Shown here in pieces: positions 15,501 to 27,500 of a stretch of DNA of 64,000 nt. Within the stretch, counting starts at the first letter, position 1. Every line of letters begins with the position of its first letter. The notes beneath the pieces are model-generated. The model made no database searches, was not told the DNA's origin, and saw only the letters and a list, made by a program, of their open reading frames with translations. The DNA comes from Helicoverpa zea (lineage: Eukaryota > Arthropoda > Insecta > Lepidoptera > Noctuidae): NCBI RefSeq assembly GCF_022581195.2, contig NC_061475.1, positions 7,812,001-7,876,000 on the forward strand. The letters are read 5' to 3'. The position numbers and the translations under genes are program-made.

Positions 15501-18500
15501 TAAGCCACTACGCCACCGGCCGTCAATGCAGCTAGGTGCGTTGATCCCGCCACTAGGAACTGAAGAACATATTCCAGTAATAAAATAAATTCACAAATAA
15601 TACCCTCACAGGTCGTGGTGGCCTAGTGGATATCACCCTCAAGTATGAGGGTATGGTAAGGCAAGTACCAATGCAAATTTTTTAAGTTTGTTTGTACTTT
15701 CTAAGTATATCTTGGCCACCAATAACTGTGTTTCGGAGGGCACGTTAAACTGTAGGTCCCGGCTGTCATTGAACATCCTTGGCAGTCATTACGGGTAGTC
15801 AGAAGCCAGTAAGTCTGACACCAGTCTTATCGAGGGGTTACATTTTTCACAGGTAAGGAGATGGCCAAAAAAAACCCAGAGTCGACAGAAACTTCACATG
15901 TATCATTGGATTCAGTATAATGTGTGGATTTAAAAAAGTATTTCATATCATCCGAAAACCATGGGGTTCTCGGTTTATAACGGTTTTACGATCAAGAATT
16001 TAGGTTATGAAAAAGTTTGCCTTTACTATTTGCTGTTTTTTAGACGTTTGAGATTTGCAAAATATTTTTTTTTTGTTTGATAGGATATGCTTCCCAGATG
16101 TTCCCATAGTCATCAGGTCAGGATCTGATGATGGAAACCCTGAGAAATCGAAGGCAACTTACGAAATTAATAGGCGCGCATAGGGTAAAAACTTGACACT
16201 CAGCTGTATGTCTATTAGCACTATACAAGAGTGGAGGTTTAAAGTTGACTTGATGATGGAGAGCAGAGAAGATCGAGGAAACTCGATGACTGAATATGTG
16301 AACTACCTCGTGTTTGGGCTTATATTATTCGTATTGACGAGAACTTTCCACTTATGCGGATAGTGACAACTACAGCCTTGGCCAAAAGTATTGAGCACCT
16401 TACAAATTTCGCTAGATCACGGTAATTATGGGAGAAACCCGAATCTATCGTTGAAGTATTCTTTTATCGGTTATCTACAAAGATTTTAAAACAATGACTT
16501 ATGCCGCAGCGGACAATAAAACACCTGAGTGCAAGAAAATGTGTCTTTTACAATTTTTGAATTTATTTTTTAGTTCGCTACCATCGCTCGTTGTGACAAC
16601 ATCCAGTGATCTAGTGCGCCTTTGGTATTTTATTTCAAAGTTTTAAGTGTTATAGTTGTGATATGCCAAAACGAAACGAACTTTCTTTAGAATAATGAGT
16701 GCAGATGCAGCTTCTGCATGAGCAAGGGAAATCACAAGTAGAGATTTCCAAAACTGTGAAATATTCGCGCCGATCCGTGCATTATGCTATTCAGCGATTC
16801 TCTGATACCGGATCACATCAAAATAGACCGAGAACCGGGCGCAAACGCATCACCATAGGCCGTCAAGATCGTCAGTTACTGAGAGAGTCATTAAGAAATA
16901 GGAAAAAAACATCTTCAGAGCTCGCTGCTGAGTTTTCAGAACAAATGAAGAAAACAATTTCTGCTCGAACTACTCGTAGAAGGCTTCAAGAAGCTGGTCT
17001 GAAAGGCTGTAAAGTTAGGAAGAAGCCATGGCTCTCCGAGAGCAACAAAAAAGCTCGGTACAAATGGGCCTTACAACACCGAACTTTCACCGCTGCAGAT
17101 TGGTCAAATGTTGTGTGGTCAGACGAATCAAACTTTGAGGTGAGTAAGTCTATATAATGCCCTAACAAAATAATATAAAATGGTTTAAATTCTAAACGCA
17201 TAGAGGAAGTTCTTTTTATTTCCGGAACTCAGTATTTTTCTCTTTATTGCAGATTTTTGGTACACCTGGTGTGACCTTTGTGCGTCGCCGGGTGGGCGAA
17301 GAATTTAAGCCAGAGTGTGTGGTCCCAACCGTAAAACACGGCGGCAGCAGTATAATTGTCAGGGGTTGCATGACCGATTCTGGAGTTGGCGAATTGTTCT
17401 TGTGTGAGGGCCGCATGGACTCTTCTAAGTACGTAAATGTGCTAGAAACTGCGTTGCTGCCTTCGTTTTCAAACTTTTCGATGACACGAACATGGATAGT
17501 GATAAATTACAGCAGAATAACGCGCCTTGCCACAAATCTGCCCGCACTATGACATGGTTTCGGGAAAATAGCATAGAGCTTCTTGACTGGCCTGCCCAGT
17601 CGCCAGATCTGAACCCCATAAAACATTTATGGGGTTTATTTAAGCGTCGAGTTAGGCGCCACACAATTAACAACAGAAAAGAATTGAAACGCTACCTGCG
17701 CCTAGAATGGAACGCGATTGCTGCTGAAGACTGTAAAAATCTTGTTAGCTCTTTACCAAAAAGAATTTCTGCTGTAATTAAGACAAACGGTGGACCCACA
17801 AAATATTAATTTTCAATTAATAAATAGTAAATTACAAATAAAAAAAACGTTTTGTTTTATTCCTATTTGATACTCCGCATAAAACTGAAAGATGTCATGG
17901 GTGCTCAATACTTTTGGCCAAGGCTGTATACTTGTCACTAAAGTGTAAAAACACTGACTTCTGGGCCGATGCACCTAATAAATGTTTTTTTTTTTTTTTT
18001 TACTATTTACCTTTGTAAGGTTTCACATAGCTGGGAAACCTCTCCAAGTAGATAAGGTCGGTGTTTAATCGTTTCTGGAGTGGTTCATATCAATATAGTG
18101 CAATGGGTAGGGGTCAAAATCAAGATCTTTTAATCTCCAGACAAACTCTGTAACTATGAGGATATTACTATTGGCTTGTATAATGTTAGTATACCTTGTT
18201 TTTTATGTGCCTCGATGTAAATAATCTTAAAAATCAACATAAATTCAACATAACCTATTTTTGTGAAAATATGATATAGCTCCTATACCCCATGGATTTC
18301 AGGCTTGATTTTTTGGCACCATCAAAGGTCTATAATAATGAACCCATTGGTACCCATTTCGTTGCTGTCGATTCTGGGTTTTTTTACTATGAAAATTTGG
18401 CCATCTCCTTTGGTTAGTGAGATCAGATAGGAATCCCCTCTATGTAAAATACTGGTACTCGGACGCATACAGTTGTACTGGAAGCCGACCCCAACATTGT

Positions 18501-21500
18501 TGGGAAACACATGAAAAAAAATTAAAGTTTAATAAACTAAAAAACACGCTTGTCATTTATTGTCATCAGAACTCAGAGCGTGTGCAAAATTTCATCCTAA
18601 TCGAAGACCGGGAAGTGGGTCAAATTAATATTCCAAGATTTTCTTTCATACATAGTTACAAGTGAAGCTAATATAAGCGTGTTAAACTACGTAAGTAATA
18701 TAAACAAATACAACATACCTGTCGTGCAAGAGGCGGGATATTCATAATGAAATATTTTATAATTATTTAACTCATATTTCTTGTGTTGTCGGCCGTACCT
18801 ACCCGGTCAAAGGTGTCAAGCTGATTACAAGTTCTGAGTGTAGACTGTTGTTTAAAAGGATGCGAGTGAACAAATAACGGGGCTTTATTTTATTGGCAAG
18901 GGTAATCTCAGACGATAAGTTTTGAAAACGTGCGTTGAAACCGAAGAAATGTTGATAAGAATGTGCTATTTGCAAGATTTATTGTCCTGATCATAAGTTT
19001 ATACCAAAAATTCTAAAGCACTCTATTCATAGAAGTAAGTGAATATTATATCAGGCGAATTTATTAAAATTAGTATTTTGAAGTTATTATGAAATCAGAA
19101 AATAAAAAGATTTTAAAACCGCCGTCTGAAATGCCCTTAACTTCGTTACAAAATAATCTGAATGAATTATTGCCTAAATGTTTTTATTGGGGTTGGCAGA
19201 TTATGTTCGTCTAAAGTAGGAGCTGCATCGGATTGCCGTCCCATCGGCCTATGACAGTGAAGGAATAGGGAGTGCACCTGTGTCTGCGCAAATGCTCGTG
19301 CACTATAATATGTCATGCGCAGCTGGCTGATCTCCTTATATGAGGACAGCCGCCGTGGTCCAATAATCGACTAGGAGGACATCATCAGCAATACATTAAA
19401 ATACATATAAAAAATGAAAAGACATCTTAGGAGACAGCAATCATTGGCTAGTTTTATGGCTTGGATTTAGGTATTAAAAATGTATAAAGTAGTTTTTCTA
19501 TACAGAGATACAAGTACAGATAGGATGTAGTTATTTCTTTTTATTGGCTTTAAGTATTTAGTACCTGCATCTATTCATAAAAAATCTGCCTACGTTGGGG
19601 TTTTCCAAAAATTACTTTTCAATGATTTTATAAACATGTTCAACGTACCGCAAAGATATTGCTGTTGTAGCAATTTAATTATCTTTTGTTTCTAAATTGC
19701 TTTTTAAAAAGTAATAAAAATGTTATACCTGTTTTCGGTACTGGAATTGTAAAAAAATAAAAACTTCAATAAACCTAAAAACCTGATAACTGCGTCAAAG
19801 TCGGCTAATGTGCTGAAAACATACGCACATACATGCAAGTCAAACCGAAAACCTACTTTTTTAGGGTTCCGTACCCAAAGGGTAAAACGGGACCCTATTA
19901 TTTTCGCTCCTCTGTCCGTCTGCCCGTCCGTCTGTCACCAGGCTGTATCTCATGAACCGTGATAGTTAGAGAATTGAAACTCTCACAGATGATGTATATC
20001 TGTTGCCGCTATAACAACAAATATTGAAAACTAGAATCAAATAAATATTTTGGGGGACGCTCATACAGCAAACGTGTTTTTTTTTTGCTCGATTTCGATA
20101 AATATATAATAATATATATACTAGCTTCTGCCAGCGGTTTCACCCGCATCCCGTGTAGGGCATGCAATTTCGGTAAAATAAAAATTACCGGTAAAAATTC
20201 GGTAATAAAAATATTTTTACCGGTAAACCGGTAATTTTTGTATTTTTTTTTTAAATGTGATATTATAACAATAATATTGGGTAGTCTTGAAGCAAAAAAT
20301 TAATAAATATACAAAAATTAATAAGGTGTTAAACATTTTTTGTGACGTGGGCCGTAACAAAAAAACATGTCAGTACCATCAGTCCACGATGTCGTCGACA
20401 AAATGCAAGAGAAACGGCTGCGATAGTACGGACTTGTAAAGAGGAGACCATCTGAGTACATCGGCAATGTGATGTATTCAATCTCGATATACCCGGTCAA
20501 AGGCGCAGAGGCAGGCCGAAACTGTGGTGGTCGAGTGTCGTGAATAAATGACATGAAAATCTGCGAACTCGAAGAGGAAGATGTCCTGGATAGAGCGAAG
20601 TGGAAGAAGAAGATATGGATAGCGGACCCCGTCAATAGACTAAGAATTACCGTGAAAAAAATTTTTTTTTCACTGACTCCCTTTTTAACGGTAAATCATC
20701 AAATGACTCTTTCTGTCTAAAACCTATGTTCTTTCGTAGGCATTTTATGGACCAAGGTCGCGGTAACTCTTTCGAACAATCCAGCAGCCCAGGCAGGCCT
20801 TGGTCCTGCTTGGCCCCACTGGGTTTGCTGACATCTCCTTGAAGAAGGCGTAGAACAACGCGCGCCGCCGACACGGGTCTGTTGTTTATGCAGACTGAGA
20901 AACGATGAGCCACCCGAACTCACCGCCCACAGACCGACGCCTACGGTGGCCAGGAGTGTGACAAGTGTTGCTGGGGAGGTTGTCGCGCCACTTCTTCTTC
21001 CCAGCAAAAACACACAGGAAGTGTTAGAGGGCGGGCGTTTTGGGGCAGTCTTTTGTTTTTGACGTTCGAAAAGTGCTGATTTATCAGCCTAATTTGAATA
21101 AGCGTTTTTGAGTTTGAGTTTGAGTCCTCTCTCAACACTCGGCGCCCGTGGTGTCTTCCTGGTCCACTACAGCGGGTGGAATGAGGGGTGCGAACTCGCA
21201 GTCGCTTCGTCGTCTCCTTCTTGAGCATGACTGCTTCGCACGGCTTCCCATTCCTTCTCGCTCCGGACCATGGCTTGAACCACGGTCGGACGCAAGAGGT
21301 CGCTGCTGCCTATTGCCTCGACGACGACACGGCGGTACCCTTCCCAGGCAGGGCACACCTGGACTGTGTGCTCCATCGTGTCCCCAGAGCTGTCCGCATG
21401 GTGGTGAATTAAAAGCCCTTGCTCAGTAAGGTTGTAGAGTAGGTAAAATAAGCATAAGCTAAATTTTAGCTTATATGAGCTGACAGTTATGAGGAAAATC

Positions 21501-24500
21501 AGAATAACCGAATGAATATTTGTTTAGATATTACAAATTAAGATGAGAAAGAAGATTTGTATCTAACCTAGAGATGGTTAGGGAGCCACATAAGTTTACT
21601 TTCCTAAAAAACAGCAACTTTAACACTCTTACAATATGTAATGTATGCAATATTACATTATGATCAGGCTACATAAAGAAGATTTGACGTTAAATGAACA
21701 ATTGCTATATTTTATCAGAAAAACGTAAAACCGGTAATTTACCGGTTACACATGATTTTTACTGGTAATTTAAAAATCGCGAAAATTGGTGGTTTACCGG
21801 TAAAAACCGGAACCGGTTAACCGGTATTGCATGCCCTAATCCCGTGGAAACCTCTGCACGAACCCGGATAAAAAGTAGCATATAGCCTTCCTCGATAAAT
21901 GGGCTATCTAACACTGAAATAATTTTTCAAATCGGACCAGTAGTTCCTGAGATTAGCGCGTTCAAACAAACAAACAAACAAACTCTTCAGCTTTATAATA
22001 TTAGTATAGATATATAGAATATTAGTTTGGATGGTACGGAACCTTAAGTGCGCGAGTCCGACTCGCACTTGGCCGGTTTTTTAAAGTTGATTAAAAAACC
22101 TCTACTTCCAACAACCTTTTTCCAATTATTCTTGCAAATTGACATATCGATAAACTTGCTTGAAAATACTTTGGCTTAACGGAATATGGCGAGCAGTACC
22201 TACATAAAATTCGTTTTCGAATTCGAATTTTATTCGTGAGGCTGTCAGAATTTACAGTTGATTGCGAAATAAGGCCCCGAGCACAATAATATAAAGAGTC
22301 TTGTCATCTTTTTTTATTTATTTTTTTAACGATGGCAAAAATAGTCAAACCCCGCCTGCTGTGGGTTAGTAGCGGTGAGGGAGTGTCAGACTTTTATTGA
22401 CTAAAAATCCATCGTGTTCCTTCGTAGGACTTTTATGTACGAACAATCCCGTAGCCCCGATGTCTTGTCATCTGTCATAAGGATTAAAACAAACACGAAT
22501 AGATTTAGACGTAAATTAAAATTTTATGAAGTATTTAGAAATGTTATGACTCCTTGACATTGACACTCAAACCATTACAAAGGTTTTATGGGGATTAAGA
22601 TATAATTTATGTATGAATGCAATCCTTTTTATAATAAATAAATCATCATCATCATCATCATCATCTCAGCCATAGGACGTCCACTGCTGAACAAAGGCCT
22701 CCCCCTTTGATCTCCACAGATACCTGTTGGAAGCGACCTGCATCCAGCGTCTTCCGGCGACCTTTATAAGGTCGTCTGTCCACCTCGTTGGTGGACGTCC
22801 TACGCTGCGTATTATATTATTCAATTTATTTATTATATAATAAATAATTCAAGAATAATATGTTATCCACCAAAAAAGAAAATGATACAATGTTATTGTT
22901 CTGCTCCTTAGGATTACTGCATTTTGACTTAACATTTAGTTTCTGAATACACTTTTTTTTTCTAAACCTATTTTTTTTGTGATTGGTGATTTAAAGAACC
23001 GATGTTATAGCCAGTTGTTTTTCAATTTGCTTTGAAAATTGAACACCAAAAATTAATTGTAAACTTGGGTCATAGTGTGTGCTTAGCTTTAGGTACAAGC
23101 CAAACATGACAATACTGATTTAAACAATTTGGTATCGATTTACCCGTCAAATAGTGGAGAGATTTCGTGATTCTTATTTTCCAAAAAAACCTTTTGCGGC
23201 GAAAGGAACATTTTGTAAGTTTGCGCAACTCAAAAATACTTAAGTAATGATGACATTGCCAGTAATTTTGAATGTTTATTACATCTTGTTTTTTTTTGTT
23301 TATCTTACAATGATAAAGATGACTTGAGAACAGAGGTTGTTCTTGTCTTATAAACAAATCCAAAAACAAGTTTCGAAGAACCCCAAACTGACGATTAACG
23401 TCAGTGTAAAGTTTATGACCGTTTGATATATTATGTATCTTTTTTTAAATATTGGTTGTCTTCATAACATGAATCCTAACTAATATTTAAATGTGAAAGT
23501 AAATCTGTCTGTTTGTCTGTCTTCTTCACGCCTAAACTACTGAACCGATTTGTGTGAAATTTGGTACAGACATAGTTTGGAACTTGAGAAAGGACATAGG
23601 ATAGTTTTTATTGAAAAAAAAAATATTATTCCGGACATATAGCGCCATCTATTGGTCAAACCAACCAAAAATCAGCCGGAAGTCACTATTCCACGCGAAC
23701 GAAGTTGCGGGCAAAAGCTAGGTCGCTTATAATTACCTCTTTACTTAATGTTTCGATTTTTTTTTCAGGCAAAACTTGAGTTCTACAGAAACAGTATAGT
23801 ACAACAGGAAACTGAGTTGCGAGAATTGAAAAATGAATTGAGGAATGTTCAGGTAAATATAATAATAATATATTTCATTTTTTATTCTAAATACATTGAA
23901 CTTATTTTTCTCTAAAGACCTTGCCTTAACTATATAGACGATAATATAATATGATAGTTGAAAATATGTGTGCTTTGCAAAACTATTTCAAATAGCGAAA
24001 TGAATATAATATGTATTGAGTTATATGTATGTATATCTTTAGAACCTAAAATTAACAATGATTTACTATTACTTAATTGATCTCCATTACCCAAAACCGT
24101 CTACAAAAACATTCTAACGTTACAATTTTAAGGCAACACCGAATATTTTTTAACAGGCAACCCTAGAAAACATAGAGAACCAACTTACCCGTGCAAAATC
24201 GAATGCCAAAGAGAAGCTTTTGGAAGCTAAAAGGAGTTGCAACAACAAACTACCGGATGACGACGATTTTCCTTACAAGGAAGATTTTGATGTCCTACCG
24301 GCAGATATTACGAGATTGCAAGAACATTGTTATGAGTTGCAAACTAGAGTGGATTGTATGGATCAAGGGGATGAGCAGGTAAGAATTTTGTCAGTAACTA
24401 GCTTCTGCCCGCGGTTTCACCCGCCTTTTCTGTGGGAACCTCTGCGCGAAATTAGATAAAAAGTAGCCAAAAACCTTCCTCGATAAATGGGCTATCTAAC

Positions 24501-27500
24501 ACTGAAAGAGTTTTTTATATCGGACCGGTAGTCTCTGAGATTAGCGCGTTCAAGCAAACAGACAAACTCTTCGGCTTTATAATATTAGTGTATATTATAA
24601 TAGGGGTCTTGCGGTAACTGGGTTGAGGAGATCAGGTAGATAGTTGCTCCTTGTAAAACACTGGTACTGTGCTGAATCCGGTTAGACTGGAAGCCGACCC
24701 CAACATAGTTGGGAAAAGGTTAGGCAGATGATGATGATTAAAATTTGTCAGTTTGTGTTGTTTCTGAACTTGGGGTAAATGCAATGATCAATTGGCTTTC
24801 TATGAAAACATATCATAGGCACAGTTACTTTTTTTTTGCGGAAAAGGATGCAACCTTGTTTTTCCATAGGTGTAGAAGATATGTCCGATTATATTTAAAT
24901 ATGTAATTTGAGGAGGACATTTTATCATCAACTAGTGGTAAATGTAGGCAGTCAGCTTAAAATTCTGTCAAAAAACAGTTCACACGTCACTAATTCTGTC
25001 TAGATTTCAATCTAACTTGCAAAAAATATCTAAGTTCTAAACAATGCAATAACAGATTTTTCATGCTGTTATCTTGCGCGTCATATTTTGTGAATACATG
25101 ATTTTTCTTTCTTTCTTTTTCTATATATATATGTAGGATCAGGATCAGCGCCGAGCGGTACACCATCAGGGTTTGGAGTCCCCATTTTATTGGGATAGAT
25201 AAGACTTTAATACAAAATAACAATGTTTAATTACACAAAATAATAATCCACACAGTATACAGTTTAAAACAATAAATTAGGTAGACCACGAACAGACCTT
25301 ACGGTCACAGTTCGTACAGTGGCATAGGCCACCCACATACACAGTATGTTAGTAAATAATATGGCGACACGAACAGACTTTACAGTCACAGTTCGTACAG
25401 CGGCGTAAGCCACCCACATACACAGTATGTTAGTAAATGATATGGCGACACGAACAGACTGTACAGTCACAGTTCGTACAGCGGCGTAAGCCACCCACAT
25501 ACAAAGTATGTTTGTAGATAATATGGCGAAACGAACAGACCCTAGACTAGGGTCACAGTCCGTACAGCGGCGTAAGCCACCCAAGTACAAAGTGTATCGT
25601 ATGCCAATACAGCTATGTGAATATACAGCGAGGCTGTACCAAGGAAACCGACAGTTTTGTCGGGAGCAGGAGCTCTATAATGAGTCTAATCCGAAGATAG
25701 ACTGATTTCGTCATCAAATGCATGTCCTTTTATAGGACGTTCGAACAATGACCCCTCTCCACAACAACTCTGTCCAAAGCGCGCGAAAGCGCGCCAAGCG
25801 TTTACTTGATACAAAATAATTAAAATTTAGCTTAGTCTAACTAGATTCTTACAAGACTTTTACATTGCAAAGTTGTTAAATTATCCAAGAATGATTATTG
25901 TAATTAGACAATCGCATTTAAACGTTAAAATAATCAAAATAACATGTTATTGTTGATATTGACAAAATCCATTTAGTTTCTGTTATTATAATAAGTACCT
26001 AGTCAAAAATTCAATTCACATGTTTACAGAGTACTTTATAAATCTAGTTTAGATTTATTAGACAAGAAATTGGGAAGATTACTTAATAATAATCGGTAAT
26101 AAAAGAATCAAAACATTCATTTGGATATTACTATTGTTCACGCACCGGGGCGCGAACCATTTTTAATCTATGGTCATACATTGTTGTTTTTTTTTTTTTT
26201 TTTTCGTTTGGATACAGACAACGGTGATTGACATTGACATCTATCTGTCACATTTTTGTTCGGATATCCACAGTGGTAATTGATCTATCTCCGACACGGC
26301 CAGAACTGACATTCTACACGACCTCGTGTAATTATGTAACAATACAAATCTCTAGGTGTATATCGTTCGGCCTTTCTGACAAACAAAAGTCAAACAAAGT
26401 AATCAACACTGGGTAAATTAAGAAAAATCCTGAATTAGTCATAAAAATCTTCACAGAAATTGATTCGAAAATCATTCGTAATAACTATGCTGTTACTGAC
26501 CATACAAAAGCTCAACAAAAGTAGGGACATAGTCCCCCAGCCGAAATCACACATTCGACAAGTAATTTGGAATCAAATAGACAACACGCACAGGCGTCAA
26601 CATAGACAGCCCGCATGCGTCAAGATTGATATCCAAATCCAGGAGTCAACATAGACATCCAACCAGGCGTCAACATAGACAACCCAAACACAGGAGTCAA
26701 CATAGACATCCAACCAGGCGTCAACATAGACAACCAAAACACAGGAGTCAACATAGACATCCAACCAGGCGTCAACATAGACAACCCAAACACAGGAGTC
26801 AACATAGACATCCAACCAGGCGTCAACATAGACAACCCAAACAAGAGTCAATATAGACATCTTGCAAACTCGGCTATTGTATGTCGGTAGCAGTCAAATT
26901 AACGTCAATATCATCATTAAAAGTAACTGGACATTCAGGCATTTTTCGCAACCTATCGTGTGCGTATTTGTAAGTTCTATTGCAATTCAAAGATTAACAA
27001 ATATCACCATTTAATAAAGTTAAGAGTCAAATTGCTAGTCAGACTTTCAACTTGTAAATTACAGCAACCATTACAACTACGGTTGTCATTCACAACAACG
27101 CCTTTTTGCTCGACAGGCTTTGCATCATTAGTGTGTCCCATGACCAAGAGCAATCAGCCCATCCTGGCCTTCCAGGGTACACAACCACAATCGTCAGTGA
27201 CGTGACACCAACAGTACCGCAGACATTACACAGGTCTCTTCCTGGTCACCCCGATGCCATAACATAGGTCAACGGGTCTTTTCCAAGTCACCCCGATACC
27301 CATCATTAGTACTGCTTAACATAACGAAATAATCAAGTAGGCATAACACCTTACCACCAAATTTATAGTCTGACTCACAATTGAAATCATAGCAACAAAA
27401 ATAGGTAAACTATCAACAATAACAACATAAAACTGGATTGATCTCACCAGATCTATCATTCATGCTTCTCGTAATGTCTCTGTACGCAAGTAAACACAGC

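Larger units (their letters stand above)
15852..18415. mobile_element. DNA element with inverted AAGGAGATGGCC ends
   Basis: The left end AAGGAGATGGCCAAAAAAAA, then CCCAGAGTCGACAG, is mirrored at the right (about 18349-18413) by the reverse of the same words: CTGTCGATTCTGGG, then TTTGGCCATCTCCTTTGG. Family is uncertain. Excluding the Tc1 copy inside, it is about 1 kb and has no recognised coding region. Confidence 0.5.
15615..18510 (+). repeat. tRNA-derived SINE split by a nested insertion
   Basis: The 5' part (15615-15840) carries box A GTGGCCTAGTGG and runs to GTCTGACACCAGTCTTATCG. The 3' part resumes at about 18420 with TGAGATCAGATAGG and ends CCCCAACATTGTTGGGAAAC. The gap between them is filled by the DNA element at 15852-18415, which itself holds a Tc1 copy. 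Confidence 0.65.
20156..21838. mobile_element. hAT-type non-autonomous element with TAGGGCATGCAAT ends
   Basis: Inverted ends TAGGGCATGCAAT/ATTGCATGCCCTA, with ACCGGTAA-rich subterminal arrays on both sides, are flanked by a perfect 8-bp duplication ATCCCGTG (20148-20155 and 21839-21846). 1683 bp. It has captured or been hit by LINE fragments at 20330-20640 and 21140-21430. No hAT transposase seen. Confidence 0.85.
20121..22013 (-). mobile_element. Helitron-like repeat interrupted by a hAT element
   Basis: The left part (20121-20155) reads CTAGCTTCTGCCAGCGGTTT. The right part (21839-22013) continues with GAAACCTCTGCACGAACCCG and ends TTTATAATATTAGTATAG. The hAT insertion at 20156-21838 separates them. 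Confidence 0.7.
19855..22082 (+). repeat. Interspersed repeat ending GAGTCCGACTCGCACTTGGC, split by nested insertions
   Basis: The left part (19855-20106) starts TTTTTTAGGGTTCCGTACCC. The right part (22027-22082) reads GGTACGGAACCTTAAGTGCG, then GAGTCCGACTCGCACTTGGC and CGGTTTTTT. A shorter copy is at 11379-11585. The interval is filled by a Helitron-like repeat that itself contains a hAT element. Confidence 0.6.

Noticed and set aside
21132..21429. Several overlapping open frames on both strands near 21.2 kb
   Set aside because: Only the minus-strand frame with MEHTVQVCPAW makes sense, as an R1 LINE tail; the others are shadows.
25264..25705. Open frames of 65-108 codons in both LTRs (25264-25705 and 29252-29693)
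   Set aside because: They come from the 81-bp tandem array (27 codons, so frame is kept) and are repeated identically in both LTRs; no protein features.
26597..26860. Repetitive open frames on both strands (WVVYVDAWLDVYVDS and HPTRRQHRQPKH types)
   Set aside because: By-product of the 51-bp tandem repeat; open in several frames at once.
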